Positions 7,732 through 19,109 of a stretch of 42,616 nt of DNA are shown in pieces; within the stretch, counting starts at the first letter, position 1, and every line of letters starts with the position of its first letter. Source of the stretch: Myxococcales bacterium. GTDB lineage: Bacteria; Myxococcota_A; Polyangia; Polyangiales; Houyiibacteriaceae. The notes beneath the pieces are model-generated. The model was given only the letters and a program-made list of their open reading frames with translations. It had not been told where the DNA came from and ran no database searches. The stretch is from the NCBI GenBank assembly GCA_020430775.1, contig JAGQJE010000356.1:1-42616 (forward strand), read 5' to 3'. The position numbers and the translations under genes were made by a program.

Positions 7732-8763
7732 ATGCGTTTCGCCTTCACCGAAGACCAGCTCCTCCTGCGCGACACGGTGCGGGGCCTGCTCGCTCGCGAG
7801 TGCCCGCCGGACGTCGTGCGCAGCGCGTGGGAGGCGCGCAGCGGTCGCGCCCCTAGCGTGTGGGCGAAGCTCGCCGAGGCGGGCGTCACCGCGATGACGC
7901 TCAGCGAGGCCTCGGGCGGCCTCGGCATGGACGAGCTCGACCTCGCGCTCGTGCTCGAGGAGGCGGGCTACGCGGGCCTGCCGGACCCGCTCGTCGAGAC
8001 CGTGGCGGTCGGGGCGCCGCTCCTCGAGGCGGTCGGCACGGCCGCGCAGAAGGAGCGCTGGCTCGACGCCGCTGCCGCCGGCGACGCGCTCATCGCGGTC
8101 GGCTTCGAGGGCCAGCCCTTCGTCCCGCACGCCGCCGTCGCCGCGGTCGCGTTGCTGCACCGCGGCGGCGACCTGTACGCGGTACCGCGCGAGGAGCTCC
8201 CGCTCGAGCCGCAGGTCTCGGTCGATCGCTCGCGGCCCATCGCGCGCGTCGACTACGCCCCGGACGCGCGACATCGCGTGGACGCTGGTGACCGAGCCGC
8301 GCTCGACGCGGCCGTCGGCGTAGCCTTCGACCGCGCCGCCTGGGCGACCTCCTGCGTACTGCTCGGCCTGACGCGGCGGATGCTCGACCTCGCGGTGCAG
8401 TACGCGAAGGACCGCGAGCAGTTCGGCAAGCCGATCGGCGCGCAGCAGGCGATCAAGCACCACCTCGCGACCGCGCTCATCCGCCAGGAGCTCGCGCGCC
8501 CGCTCGTATACCGGGCGGCCTGGTCGCTCGCCCATCGCGACTCCGTGCGGGACCACGGCGCCCACGTCTCGATGGCCAAGGTCCACGCCGCGAACGCGGC
8601 GCGACACGTCGCGAAGACGGCGCTCCAGGTCCACGGCGCCATCGGCTACACCATCGAGCACGACCTGCACCTGTTCCAGAAGCGCGCCTGGGCGCTCGCC
8701 GCGATGTACGGCGACGTCGGCTTTCATCGCGCGCGGGTCGGCGCCGCCACCCTTCCGGACTAG
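7732..8763 (+). CDS. fadE32: FadE32-like acyl-CoA dehydrogenase partner subunit
   Basis: Acyl-CoA dehydrogenase of 343 aa, the shorter and more divergent member of the pair. It has the N-terminal FTEDQLLLRDTVRGLL helix, LTRRMLDLAVQYAKDREQFGKPIGAQQAIKHHLA in the C-terminal helical domain and QVHGAIGYTIEHDLHLFQKRAWAL near the end. The mid-domain WSEP-type FAD motif seen in the preceding gene is absent, as expected for the second subunit of steroid-type heterotetrameric dehydrogenases. FadE32 in actinobacteria acts after IpdAB and before the FadA6 thiolase, and fadA6 is the next gene here. The FadE32-versus-FadE33 choice is not certain. Confidence 0.75.
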   Translation: MRFAFTEDQLLLRDTVRGLLARECPPDVVRSAWEARSGRAPSVWAKLAEAGVTAMTLSEASGGLGMDELDLALVLEEAGYAGLPDPLVETVAVGAPLLEAVGTAAQKERWLDAAAAGDALIAVGFEGQPFVPHAAVAAVALLHRGGDLYAVPREELPLEPQVSVDRSRPIARVDYAPDARHRVDAGDRAALDAAVGVAFDRAAWATSCVLLGLTRRMLDLAVQYAKDREQFGKPIGAQQAIKHHLATALIRQELARPLVYRAAWSLAHRDSVRDHGAHVSMAKVHAANAARHVAKTALQVHGAIGYTIEHDLHLFQKRAWALAAMYGDVGFHRARVGAATLPD

Positions 8764-8811
8764 ACTCTCACGGCTGCTCTTCGGGGCACCCTCATCGCAT
8801 CGAGGTTTTTC

Positions 8812-9963
<1,152 letters not shown>

Positions 9964-10110
9964 GCGCGAGCGCGGGGTCGGGGTCGGGGACGGGGACGGG
10001 CGCGGGGTCGGGATCGGACTCGGACTCGGCCTCGGACTCGGGCACGGACTCGGACTCGGACACGGGCACGGGCACGGACTCGGACACGGGCACGGGCACG
10101 GGCGCGGGCG
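9964..10110. repeat. Hexanucleotide microsatellite
   Basis: Imperfect 6-bp units such as GGACTC, GGGCAC and GGGGTC are iterated from just after the fadA6 stop to the first inverted-repeat element. The only long open frames here translate to RTRTRAR or PSPSPCP-type low-complexity peptides, so no gene is called. Phase is largely kept at 6 bp. Confidence 0.85.
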
Positions 10111-10233
10111 CGATTCGTGGGAAGCAACTCGATGTCGACGGGAGGCACCACAACATATCGTGGCCACCGACCGTCGTCGACCACATCATGTAGTGGGCCG
10201 TAGCCGGCCTGAGGAGTTGCTTCCCACGAATCG
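10111..10233. mobile_element. MITE-like 123-bp element, copy 1
   Basis: Bounded by perfect 20-bp inverted repeats whose core is ATTCGTGGGAAGCAACTC (10113-10130) and its complement at 10214-10231. Inside, GATGTCGACGG (10131-10141) can pair with CCGTCG plus ACATC (10171-10187) around a small bulge, and GGCCG-TAGC-CGGCC forms a further hairpin, so the whole element could fold as a three-way junction. It encodes nothing. The octamer GGCGCGGG occurs near both edges (10101-10108, 10234-10241), but in low-complexity DNA this is weak evidence of a target duplication. Confidence 0.65.
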
Positions 10234-10249
10234 GGCGCGGGATCGGGGT

Positions 10250-10372
10250 CGATTCGTGGGAAGCAACTCGATGTCGACGGGAGGCACCACAACATATCGT
10301 GGCCACCGACCGTCGTCGACCACATCATGTAGTGGGCCGTAGCCGGCCTGAGGAGTTGCTTCCCACGAATCG
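10250..10372. mobile_element. MITE-like 123-bp element, copy 2
   Basis: Base-for-base identical to the copy at 10111-10233, in the same orientation, with start-to-start spacing of 139 bp and 16 bp of microsatellite-like sequence between. The two copies lie between convergent genes fadA6 and Uma2, where strong hairpins could also act as a bidirectional transcription end. Confidence 0.65.
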
Positions 10373-10420
10373 GGGTCGGGGTCGGACTCGGACTCGGCCT
10401 CGGCCTCGGACTCGGGTGGT
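10373..10420. repeat. Hexanucleotide microsatellite, right part
   Basis: Further GGGGTC/GGACTC/GGCCTC units continue the array after the second element and reach the stop codon of the Uma2 gene, implying the elements were inserted into, or spread together with, the repeat tract. Confidence 0.8.
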
Positions 10421-10422
10421 GG

Positions 10423-11004
10423 CTATTCGGGGGTTGGTGGGTTGGGCCAGAGGGCTGCGAGCTCGAGGGGCACCGCGTCGAAGGGCTCGGCGCGGACGAC
10501 CTCGGCTTCGCCGTGGGTGGCGGCGAGGCGGTAGGTCTCGCCGTCGAGCCGGAAGACCTCGAGGCTGCGTACGCGTGGGTCGACGAGCCAGAGGTGCGCG
10601 ACGCCTTCGCGGGCGTAGATGGGGAGCTTTCGGGTGCGGTCGAGCAGCGCGGTCGCCGGGCTCAGCACCTCGCACGCCCAGTCCGGGGCCAGCTCGAAAT
10701 AGGCCGCGTTGGGGACCGCCGGGAGGCGGCTTCGGCGCCAACCGGCGAGGTCTGGCACCAGGATGTCGGCGCCGAGGTGCAGCTCCGGCTCGTAGAGGAT
10801 GATCCACCCACCCGGACCGCCGCGGCCGCGGTGAAAGGGGTTGCCGAGGTCCATCCCGAGCACCGACGCGGCCTCGGCGTGCGGCCCGGCCGGGCGCGGG
10901 TGCGTGTACAGACACCCGTCGACGACCTCCGCGACGCGGTTGGTCGGCGCGTCGAGGACGTCCTGGTACGTCGCCGGCTTTCGGGCTCGTTCATAGTCGG
11001 CCAC
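10423..11004 (-). CDS. Uma2-family (DUF820) PD-(D/E)XK nuclease-like protein
   Basis: Protein of about 193 aa with the Uma2 fold signatures: ATYQDVLDAP and VAEVVDGCLYTHPRPAGPH at the N-terminus, ADILVPDLAGWR, then DWACEVLSPAT and RKLPIYAREGVAHLWLVDP, which hold the D...E-x-K-type catalytic positions. The family is abundant and multi-copy in cyanobacteria and myxobacteria; its biological role is unknown. I place the start at GTG 11004 (VADYERARKPATY), because the GTG at 11025 only adds seven residues unlike the family. The stop abuts the hexamer microsatellite. Confidence 0.85.
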   Translation of the reverse strand: MADYERARKPATYQDVLDAPTNRVAEVVDGCLYTHPRPAGPHAEAASVLGMDLGNPFHRGRGGPGGWIILYEPELHLGADILVPDLAGWRRSRLPAVPNAAYFELAPDWACEVLSPATALLDRTRKLPIYAREGVAHLWLVDPRVRSLEVFRLDGETYRLAATHGEAEVVRAEPFDAVPLELAALWPNPPTPE

Positions 11005-11128
11005 GTACGCACGATAGCACCGCACGCGATGGACCGACCGGGCCGCTCTGCGGGTGGCCTGCTACGCTTCGGAGCGCAATCTAGCCGTGAGGGCGGGTGC
11101 CTGCCCGACGGCGTCCCACGAGGTGTAG

Positions 11129-12190
11129 ATGGCTTATCGCGACTACTACAGCGTGCTCGGTGTCGAGCGTGGCGCGAGCCACGAGGACATTCAGCGCGCG
11201 TACAAAAAGCTCGCGCGCAAGTACCACCCCGACATCAGCAAGGAGCCCGACGCCGAGGATCGCTTCAAAGAGCTGAACAACGCGTACGAGGTGTTGAAGG
11301 ACGAGGAGAAGCGCAAGCTCTACGACCGCTACGGAGAGGACTGGAAGGCCGTCTCGGAGGGGCGCGCCCCGCGCGCGAGCTACGAGGACGTTCGCAGTGA
11401 CTTTGGCCAGGCGGGCGTTCACGTCGAAGACCTCGGCGACCTCGAGTCGATCTTCGGCAGCATGTTCGGCGGTCAGCCCTTCGGTCAGGCGGGCGGTGGA
11501 CGCGTGCGCTGGAGCACGGGCGGCATGGGCGGCATGGGTGGCGGGGGCGGCTTCGGCGGCCAGCGGCAGTGGAAGACCCGCGGGTCGGACTACGAGGCCG
11601 AGATCGTCCTCTCGCTCGAGGACGCGTTTCACGGCGGGGAGCGGACGCTGCGCTTCGAAAACCCGGCGACGCGCGAGGCGCAGGAGCACCGGGTCCGCAT
11701 CCCGCCGGGCGGCCAGGACGGCAGCCGCATCCGGCTCAAGGGTCGCGGCGCGCCCGGGCAGGGCGGCGGCCCGGCCGGCGATCTGTGGGTGACGCTGCGG
11801 CTGCGGCCCGACCCACGATTTCGCCTCGAGGGGCGCGACTTGCACACGACCGTCTGGCTCGCGCCGTGGGAGGCCTCGCTCGGGGCGAAGGTGCCGCTGC
11901 AGACCCTCGACGGCGAGGTCACGGTCACCGTCCCGCCCGGCTCGTCGAGCGGCCGCCGGATCCGCCTGCGCGGTCGCGGCTACTCGTCGCCCAAGGGCGG
12001 GCGCGGCGACCTCTACGCCGAGGTCGAGATCGCCGTGCCGAAGCACCTCACCGACGAGGAGCGGCGGCTGATGCAAGCGCTGCGGGACGCGTCGGACTTC
12101 GAGGCGCGCGACGCCGGCCACCGCGCAGGCGAGCGGCCCGCCGTGGCTCACGACGAACGAGAGTCCCCGGCCGGCGGAGGTGCGTCATGA
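11129..12190 (+). CDS. cbpA: CbpA-type DnaJ co-chaperone
   Basis: Protein of 353 aa. The J-domain spans about 1-70 with HPD at 33-35, followed by a Gly/Phe-rich linker ([14 protein letters not shown], about 130-145) and two beta-sandwich C-terminal domains (about 150-325) carrying [23 protein letters not shown] and two [16 protein letters not shown] repeats. There is no zinc-finger CxxCxGxG, so it is of the CbpA (class II) type rather than DnaJ. It stimulates Hsp70 ATPase and delivers substrates in the cytoplasm. GAGG precedes the ATG at 11129, and the stop overlaps the CbpM-like gene as ATGA. The tail after about 325 is polar and probably disordered. Confidence 0.92.
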   Translation: MAYRDYYSVLGVERGASHEDIQRAYKKLARKYHPDISKEPDAEDRFKELNNAYEVLKDEEKRKLYDRYGEDWKAVSEGRAPRASYEDVRSDFGQAGVHVEDLGDLESIFGSMFGGQPFGQAGGGRVRWSTGGMGGMGGGGGFGGQRQWKTRGSDYEAEIVLSLEDAFHGGERTLRFENPATREAQEHRVRIPPGGQDGSRIRLKGRGAPGQGGGPAGDLWVTLRLRPDPRFRLEGRDLHTTVWLAPWEASLGAKVPLQTLDGEVTVTVPPGSSSGRRIRLRGRGYSSPKGGRGDLYAEVEIAVPKHLTDEERRLMQALRDASDFEARDAGHRAGERPAVAHDERESPAGGGAS

Positions 12191-12498
12191 GCCGCCGCGC
12201 ACCCCTCGCCGTCCTGGTCTCGCGGCCGCACGAGCGCACCCACGTCACGCTCGAAGAGCTCGCCGCCGAGTGCGACGTGACGCTCGGGCTGCTGCACCGG
12301 CTCGTGCGCGTCGGCGTCCTCGAGCCGGCGGCGCGGTATCCCATCGCGATGCGCGCGCACCTCGTGCGCCGCGTCCGTGTGGTCGCGCGCCTGCGCGACG
12401 ATCTCGGCGTGAACCTCGACGGCGCGGCCCTCGCGCTAGAGCTGCTCGACCGCATCGACGCGCTCGAGGCCGAGCTCGCGCGCCTGCGCACGCGGTAA
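12187..12498 (+). CDS. cbpM: CbpM-like MerR-type chaperone modulator
   Basis: Small protein of 103 aa: a MerR-like helical start ([28 protein letters not shown], about 22-50) and a C-terminal leucine-rich helix ([19 protein letters not shown]). CbpM family members bind the J-domain of CbpA and inhibit it. The ATGA overlap with the preceding cbpA gene is the standard pairing and is the main support for the assignment. Confidence 0.85.
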   Translation: MSRRAPLAVLVSRPHERTHVTLEELAAECDVTLGLLHRLVRVGVLEPAARYPIAMRAHLVRRVRVVARLRDDLGVNLDGAALALELLDRIDALEAELARLRTR

Positions 12499-12602
12499 CC
12501 GCGCCGGTCGCGCCCGTTGCGAACGCGGAGCGTCCGGCGCACTGTTACGCGACACCGAGGGGGGCGCATCGTGCGGCCCTCCGCCACGCCGAGGGGGATC
12601 GC

Positions 12603-12872
12603 ATGCCGACGATCATCGGGTACCACCGCGTCAAGGACAAGGACCACTGGCTCAGCTCGCGGAAGCGAGCGGAGTTCTTCCGGCCGCTCGGTGTCACCGG
12701 CATCCGGACGTTCGTAGACCCGACGGACGCGACGCGGGTCGCCGTGCTCATGGACGTGCCCGACCTCGACGCGTTCGAGGCCGCGATGCAGACGCCGGCG
12801 GCCGCGGCTGCCATGAAGCACGACGGCGTCGACGCCGCGTCCCTGGTAGTGCTCGTCGAGGCGAAGCCGTAG
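12603..12872 (+). CDS. Small conserved-looking protein, function unknown
   Basis: Protein of 89 aa (MPTIIGYHRVKDKDHWL...). It has an alternating strand/helix pattern: a beta strand IIGYHRV, helix KRAEFFRPLG, beta strand GIRTFVDPT, strand RVAVLMDV, helix DAFEAAMQTPAAAAAM and final strand LVVLVEAKP. This layout resembles dimeric alpha+beta-barrel (ferredoxin-like) small proteins, but I recognise no specific family. GAGGGGG lies just upstream of the ATG. It sits between cbpM and a FAD oxidoreductase on the same strand and may share their transcript. Confidence 0.75.
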   Translation: MPTIIGYHRVKDKDHWLSSRKRAEFFRPLGVTGIRTFVDPTDATRVAVLMDVPDLDAFEAAMQTPAAAAAMKHDGVDAASLVVLVEAKP

Positions 12873-12912
12873 CAGCCCGCGGTAGTCGCACGCTCGCGCC
12901 GGAGACCAGGTC

Positions 12913-14517
<1,605 letters not shown>

Positions 14518-14563
14518 CCCGCGCGAGCGCGCGCGAACCGCGAACGGGCGTGGCTAAGCGTGG

Positions 14564-15427
14564 CTAAGGCCGCACTCCAAACGTGAACGTCGTGACGGGC
14601 ACTCCCGCCCCGGCACCGCCGCCGTCGCCGGGGTCGCTCGCGGGGAAGCTCCCGCGGAACGTCTCGTTCAGGCCCTCGGAGGTGCGCACGGTGACGACCC
14701 AGTTCACCGCACCGTTGCCGCAGTTCTCGAAGTTGTCGACCCGCACGGTGTAGGTGCCGTGAGGCGCGGCGCCGGCGGGCCACGTGACGTTCTCGTTGTT
14801 CTTGCCGTCGAGGTCGCAGCCTCCGTTGCTGTCGAGGTCGAGCGTCCCGCCTTCCGGCGACGTCTCGTTCTCGTAGTAGATCTCGAACCCGTTCGGGTCG
14901 ACGACGTGCAGATCGAGGTCCGTGCCCACGTCCATGTTCAGCGACACCTGCACGTCGCCCGTGCCGACATCCAAGAGCTCGGCCTCGGCAAACTTCGTGT
15001 TGCCGACCTTGCCTGACGCGTCGGCGACCGCGTAGCCGATCGAAAACCGCTTGCTGGGTGGCTTCTGCGCCATCGTCACCAGGAGGTTCACGGACGACGC
15101 GTCGGCAGGGAGCTGAAGCGCGTAGTGCCCTGGGACGTCCATCACATGGACGAACACCATGCGCGCCGGAGCGCTCGCCGTGAGCGCAGCCTGGAGCGAG
15201 CCGCCGTTCGGGACCCGCATGCCCGCCATGACCTGAAGGTCAGGCCCGCCGCTCGCGTCCGGCGCGTCGGCAGCCATGAGCTGCCCCTCGGTGAGGCCGT
15301 CCTGCGTCGTCACCCGCGAGATGTACTTGGCGACGGTCTCCCCACCGTCACTCTTGCTCCCGCTCCCGCAGCCCACCACGAGCAAGGCGCCGAGCGCCGT
15401 CACACACACACGTACGCGTGCACGCAT
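14564..15427 (-). CDS. DUF2135-domain lipoprotein
   Basis: Protein of 287 aa. The N-terminus MRARVRVCVTALGALLVVGCGSG is a lipoprotein signal with lipobox VVGC, Cys about residue 20, followed by a Gly/Ser linker. The C-terminal part contains DVGTDLDLHVVDPNGFEIYY, GGTLDLDSNGGCDLDGKNNENV and HGTYTVRVDNFENCG, the calcium-protein-like DUF2135/YfaP fold often found in myxobacterial surface lipoproteins. The two cysteines in GGCDLDG and ENCG may form a disulfide. GGAGGGGGA precedes the ATG at 15427. The gene is divergent from ftsH and probably encodes an outer-membrane anchored protein of unknown role. Confidence 0.85.
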   Translation of the reverse strand: MRARVRVCVTALGALLVVGCGSGSKSDGGETVAKYISRVTTQDGLTEGQLMAADAPDASGGPDLQVMAGMRVPNGGSLQAALTASAPARMVFVHVMDVPGHYALQLPADASSVNLLVTMAQKPPSKRFSIGYAVADASGKVGNTKFAEAELLDVGTGDVQVSLNMDVGTDLDLHVVDPNGFEIYYENETSPEGGTLDLDSNGGCDLDGKNNENVTWPAGAAPHGTYTVRVDNFENCGNGAVNWVVTVRTSEGLNETFRGSFPASDPGDGGGAGAGVPVTTFTFGVRP

Positions 15428-15686
15428 GGTCCCCCTCCAGTCTCGGCTCAGTGCCGCCGGACGCCAGGAACAATGGCACCGCCCACGCACGCCGGCAACT
15501 GTTCTCGCTTCGGCGGCGCGCGTCTGCACGGCGCCCACGCCCACGCCCACTCTCGTCCGTGAACTCGACCCCGCCCCTGTCCACGTCCTCGCTCCGCGCG
15601 GCGCGCGGAGCACGCCGCGAGCGTACGCGCCGCCGGCGCCTGGCCCGCGCGTTGACCCGTGGTGTGCGGGTGGGCAAGGATTGAGC

Positions 15687-17615
15687 GTGCCCGTCAAGCC
15701 GAACGAACCGCAGACGCCCCGCACGACGCCCGGCTGGTGGTGGGTGCTCGCGTTGCTCCTCGGCGCGCTGATGGTCCCGACGCTCGTCCAGCACCTCTCG
15801 GACCAGCAGCGGACGGAGTCGATCCGGTACGACCAGCTCGTGAAATACGTCAAGGAAGGCCGCGTGCAGTGGGTGCAGCTCGGCGGCCAGGAGATCCGCG
15901 GCGGGTACGCCAAGGGCGAGGCACCGCGCCCCGACAAGGCGACGCTCTTCACCACCGGCCGCGTCGACGACCCGCGGCTCGTGCCGCTCCTCGAGAAGCA
16001 CGGCGTCGCCTTCCGCGGCATCGCCGAACACGACACGGGCCAGTGGATCTGGTGGATCTACCTGCTCGGCATGGTCGTGTTCATGTCGCTGCTCTTTCGT
16101 CGCTCGATCTCGGCGGCGGCGGGCCTTCAGAAGAGCCCGCTCGCCTTTGGGAAGAGCCGCGGGAAGGTCATCGAGCAGGAGCACGTCGGAGTCGACTTCG
16201 ACGACGTCGCCGGCGTCGAAGAGGCGAAGGACGAGCTGCGCGAGATCGTCGACTTTCTAAAGCACCCGGAGCGCTATGCGCGGCTCGGCGCGCGGGTGCC
16301 GAAGGGCGTGCTCCTCGTCGGCCCTCCGGGCACGGGCAAGACGCTGCTCGCGCGCGCGGTCGCGGGCGAGGCGGGCGTCCCCTTCATCTCCATCAGCGGC
16401 TCTGAGTTCGTAGAGATGTTCGTCGGCGTCGGGGCAGCGCGCGTCCGGGATCTCTTCGAGCAGGCCGCGGCGGTCGCCCCCGCCATCGTCTTCATCGACG
16501 AGCTCGACGCGCTCGGGCGCTCGCGCGGCGCGGCGGCCCTCGGCGGCAACACCAACGAGGAGCGCGAGCAGACCCTCAACCAGCTCCTCGTCGAGCTCGA
16601 CGGCTTCGAGCCGAACCAAGGCGTCATCCTGATGGCCGCCACGAACCGGCCCGAGGTGCTGGACCCTGCGCTGATGCGGGCCGGCCGCTTCGACCGGCAG
16701 ATCCTCGTAGACAAGCCCGACCGCAGCGGCCGCGAGCAGATCCTCCGCGTCCACAGCCGCCACATCCCGCTCGCGCCGAGCGTCGACCTCAAGGTGGTCG
16801 CCGCGCGCACGCCCGGATTCGCCGGCGCAGACCTCGCGAACCTCGTCAACGAGGCGGCGCTGCTCGCCGCGCGAGAGAGCCGAAGCACCGTCGAGATGCG
16901 AGACTTCTCCCAGGCGATCGACCGCGTGATGGCGGGCCTCGAGAAGCGCTCGCGTATCATCACCGACGACGAGAAGCGCCGCGTCGCGTACCACGAGGTC
17001 GGCCACGCGCTGTGCGGGACGCTCGCCGGCAGCGGTGACGAGGTGCACAAGATCAGCATCGTCCCGAGGGGCATGGCCGCGCTCGGCTACACGATGCAGC
17101 TCCCGACCGAGGAGCGGTACCTCATGACCGCCGGCGAGATCGAGGCCAAGCTCGTCGGTCTGTTCGGGGGCAGGGCGGCCGAAGAGGTCGTCTTCGGTGA
17201 GGCGTCGACCGGGGCGCAGGACGATCTCGCGAAGGCGACGCGCCTCGCGCGGGCGATGGTCACCGAGTACGGCCTGAGCGAGCGCGTCGGCCCCGTGTCG
17301 ATCGCGAGCGAGGGGCCGCGCTTTTTGGTCGGGCCGGGCGGCGGTGTGACCGCGCACCACGACGTGAGCGACACGCTCGCCGATGTCATCGACGCCGAGA
17401 TCAAGCGCATCGTCTCCGAGGCGCGCGACCAGGCGAGGGCCCTGCTTCGCGCCCACCGCGACGCGCTCGAGACGATCACGGCGCGGCTGCTCGACGAAGA
17501 GGTGCTCGAGGGCGAGGAGCTGCGCGCGCTGCTCGCCGCGGTGAAGGGCCCGAGCGACGAAGCGCCCGAGGCGCCGCCGGCGCAGTCCCCGCCGAGGTCT
17601 GCTGCCGGGCGATGA
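15687..17615 (+). CDS. ftsH: FtsH membrane AAA+ zinc metalloprotease
   Basis: Protein of 642 aa. A first transmembrane helix lies at about 16-33 and a second at about 115-135, with the periplasmic FtsH-ext domain between. The AAA+ module has Walker A GPPGTGKT (about 212-219), Walker [10 protein letters not shown] and [22 protein letters not shown]. The M41 zinc site is HEVGH at 436-440. It degrades membrane and short-lived cytoplasmic proteins. The start is GTG at 15687, 6 nt after AAGGA; an in-frame TTG at 15681 abuts that site and is unlikely. Myxobacteria-like genomes commonly carry several ftsH genes, so this need not be the essential copy. Confidence 0.95.
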   Translation: MPVKPNEPQTPRTTPGWWWVLALLLGALMVPTLVQHLSDQQRTESIRYDQLVKYVKEGRVQWVQLGGQEIRGGYAKGEAPRPDKATLFTTGRVDDPRLVPLLEKHGVAFRGIAEHDTGQWIWWIYLLGMVVFMSLLFRRSISAAAGLQKSPLAFGKSRGKVIEQEHVGVDFDDVAGVEEAKDELREIVDFLKHPERYARLGARVPKGVLLVGPPGTGKTLLARAVAGEAGVPFISISGSEFVEMFVGVGAARVRDLFEQAAAVAPAIVFIDELDALGRSRGAAALGGNTNEEREQTLNQLLVELDGFEPNQGVILMAATNRPEVLDPALMRAGRFDRQILVDKPDRSGREQILRVHSRHIPLAPSVDLKVVAARTPGFAGADLANLVNEAALLAARESRSTVEMRDFSQAIDRVMAGLEKRSRIITDDEKRRVAYHEVGHALCGTLAGSGDEVHKISIVPRGMAALGYTMQLPTEERYLMTAGEIEAKLVGLFGGRAAEEVVFGEASTGAQDDLAKATRLARAMVTEYGLSERVGPVSIASEGPRFLVGPGGGVTAHHDVSDTLADVIDAEIKRIVSEARDQARALLRAHRDALETITARLLDEEVLEGEELRALLAAVKGPSDEAPEAPPAQSPPRSAAGR

Positions 17616-17707
17616 GGGGCGCTGCGCGCGTCGTCGGGCCGCTCGAGTTTCGCTTCCGTCGCGTGTCCAGGATCGTCGGTCCCGGCTCGGCGCAGCGCGG
17701 ATAACGC

Positions 17708-17736
17708 TTGACGGCGGCCCTCAGACAAAATAGAAC
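17708..17736 (+). promoter_or_regulatory. Candidate sigma70-type promoter of the SCP2-kshA operon
   Basis: TTGACG (17708-17713) is followed after exactly 17 bp by TAGAAC (17731-17736) as a weak -10. The -10 is the left arm of the first KstR-type box, so repressor binding would block RNA polymerase. This is inferred from spacing only. Confidence 0.5.
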
Positions 17737-17761
17737 ACGTTTCATTTCAGAACACGTTCTA
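17731..17761 (+). promoter_or_regulatory. Tandem KstR-type operators
   Basis: Two boxes, TAGAACACGTTTCA (17731-17744) and CAGAACACGTTCTA (17748-17761), lie 17 bp apart centre to centre, directly upstream of the ribosome site of the SCP2 gene. Both carry the AAC-NN-GTT core, and the first matches TnnAACnnGTTnnA throughout. A doubled operator suggests tighter repression here than at the single-box promoters. Confidence 0.7.
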
Positions 17762-17773
17762 TCGGAGGTCTAC

Positions 17774-18115
17774 ATGGTCGGCGCTGTCAAAGATACGGAA
17801 GAGTACTTCGCGAAGCTCCACGATCGCTTCGTGCCCGAGAACGCCAAGGGCCTGAACGCGACGTTCCAGTACGAGCTGAGCGGCGACGGCGGCGGCGAGT
17901 GGTTCGCCGACATCAAGGACGGCGTGCTCGAGACCGTCTCCACCGGTCGCACCGAGAAGCCCACCCTCACGATCAAGATGGACGCCAAGCACTTCATCGA
18001 CATGGCGAACGGCGACCTCGACGGCACCAAGGCGTTCATGACGCGCAAGCTCAAGGTCAAGGGCAACGTCGCCATGGCCCAGAAGATGAAGAAGTTCTTG
18101 CCGCCCGCGAAGTGA
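17774..18115 (+). CDS. SCP2 sterol-carrier-domain protein
   Basis: Protein of 113 aa comprising one SCP2 domain: MVGAVKDTEEYFAKL, then FQYELSGDGGGEWFADIKDG, KPTLTIKMDAKHFIDMANGDLDGTKAFM and KLKVKGNVAMAQKMKKFL. SCP2 folds hold a hydrophobic tunnel for sterols and acyl-CoAs, so a cytoplasmic carrier of steroid intermediates is likely. The ATG at 17774 has GGAGG at 17764-17768; a longer open frame from 17708 runs through the operators and is not credible. It leads an operon with the DUF35 and thiolase genes, and a free-standing SCP2 next to SCP2-thiolase relatives mirrors the fused SCP-x of animals. Confidence 0.88.
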   Translation: MVGAVKDTEEYFAKLHDRFVPENAKGLNATFQYELSGDGGGEWFADIKDGVLETVSTGRTEKPTLTIKMDAKHFIDMANGDLDGTKAFMTRKLKVKGNVAMAQKMKKFLPPAK

Positions 18116-18200
18116 GGCCGGCGGCCACCACCGGACGGCGCCTCCGCGGCGCGCTCACGGCGCCCGGAGGCTCCCCAGCGTCCCGTCGAAAGGAGCCACG

Positions 18201-19109
18201 ATGAGCGAACCTCTCCGCGCACCCTACGTGCTCGAGTACACGTTCCGGCGGACGCCTGGGCCCATCATGGGGCGCTTCCTCGATGGTCTCCGGTACGAGA
18301 CGCTCGAGGGCGTGAAGACGGCCGACGGCCGCGTGCTCTTTCCGCCGCGCGAGTACGACGAGACGGGCACCGCCGTGACGAACGAATGGGTCACGCTGCG
18401 CCCGTTCGGCACGGTGCGGTCGTGGTCTTGGGTCGAGCAGCCGCGCACCGACCACCCGCTGTCGAAGCCTTTTGCCTGGGCGCTCGTCCAGCTCGACGGC
18501 GCCGACACGTCCATCGTGCACGCGGTCGACGCCGGCGACGCGAAGCACATGAAGACCGGCATGCGTGTGCGGGTCCGGTGGGCTCATCACAAGTCGGGCA
18601 CGGTGAAGGACATCGAGTGCTTCGAGCCGCACTCGCTCGTCATGCCGGCGCCGAGCCGCCTCGAGTTCGAGGTCTACCCCGGGCGCCACTACACCGCGTA
18701 TCTCAAGGCGCTCGAAGAGGGCCGCTTCATCGGCGGCAAGAGCGGCGCGGACGGCAAGGTCTACGTCCCGCCCCGCGCGGCGGACCCGACGAACGGCCAG
18801 CCGGCGACCGAGTACGTCGACCTCGCGGACACCGGCGTGCTGACCACCTTCACGGTCGTCCGCATCCCCTTCCCGGGCCAGAAGCTCGACCCGCCGTACT
18901 GCTTCGGCGCGATCGTGCTCGACGGCGCGGACATGCCCATCTACCACCTCATCAGCGGCGTCCCGTACGACCAGATCCGCATGGGTATGCGGGTCAAGGC
19001 CAAGTGGAAGCCGCGCGAGCAGTGGGGCCCGTCGCTCGAGAACATCCTGTACTTCGAGCCCACCGGCGAGCCCGACGTCCCCTTCGAAGACTACGCGGAG
19101 CACCTCTGA
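18201..19109 (+). CDS. Tandem DUF35/OB-fold protein, partner of Ltp thiolases (Rv3521-like)
   Basis: Protein of 302 aa with two related halves. Each begins with a helix and a DGRVLFPPR or DGKVYVPPR strand, continues into an OB-fold (VTLRPFGTVRSWSWVEQP; TGVLTTFTVVRIPFPGQ) and ends with GMRVRVRW or GMRVKAKW. The zinc-ribbon cysteines usual for DUF35 are missing in both halves. Length and position match mycobacterial Rv3521 ahead of ltp4 and ltp3. DUF35 proteins form complexes with thiolase-fold aldolases (as ChsH2 does with Ltp2), so this is probably the scaffold and CoA-ester delivery subunit of the two downstream proteins. Its stop overlaps the next start by 1 bp. Confidence 0.85.
   Translation: MSEPLRAPYVLEYTFRRTPGPIMGRFLDGLRYETLEGVKTADGRVLFPPREYDETGTAVTNEWVTLRPFGTVRSWSWVEQPRTDHPLSKPFAWALVQLDGADTSIVHAVDAGDAKHMKTGMRVRVRWAHHKSGTVKDIECFEPHSLVMPAPSRLEFEVYPGRHYTAYLKALEEGRFIGGKSGADGKVYVPPRAADPTNGQPATEYVDLADTGVLTTFTVVRIPFPGQKLDPPYCFGAIVLDGADMPIYHLISGVPYDQIRMGMRVKAKWKPREQWGPSLENILYFEPTGEPDVPFEDYAEHL

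Noticed and set aside
10111-10372. Integron attC sites or IS ends with a gene
   Set aside because: No GTTRRRY-type core sites, no integrase or transposase and no coding capacity inside the elements.
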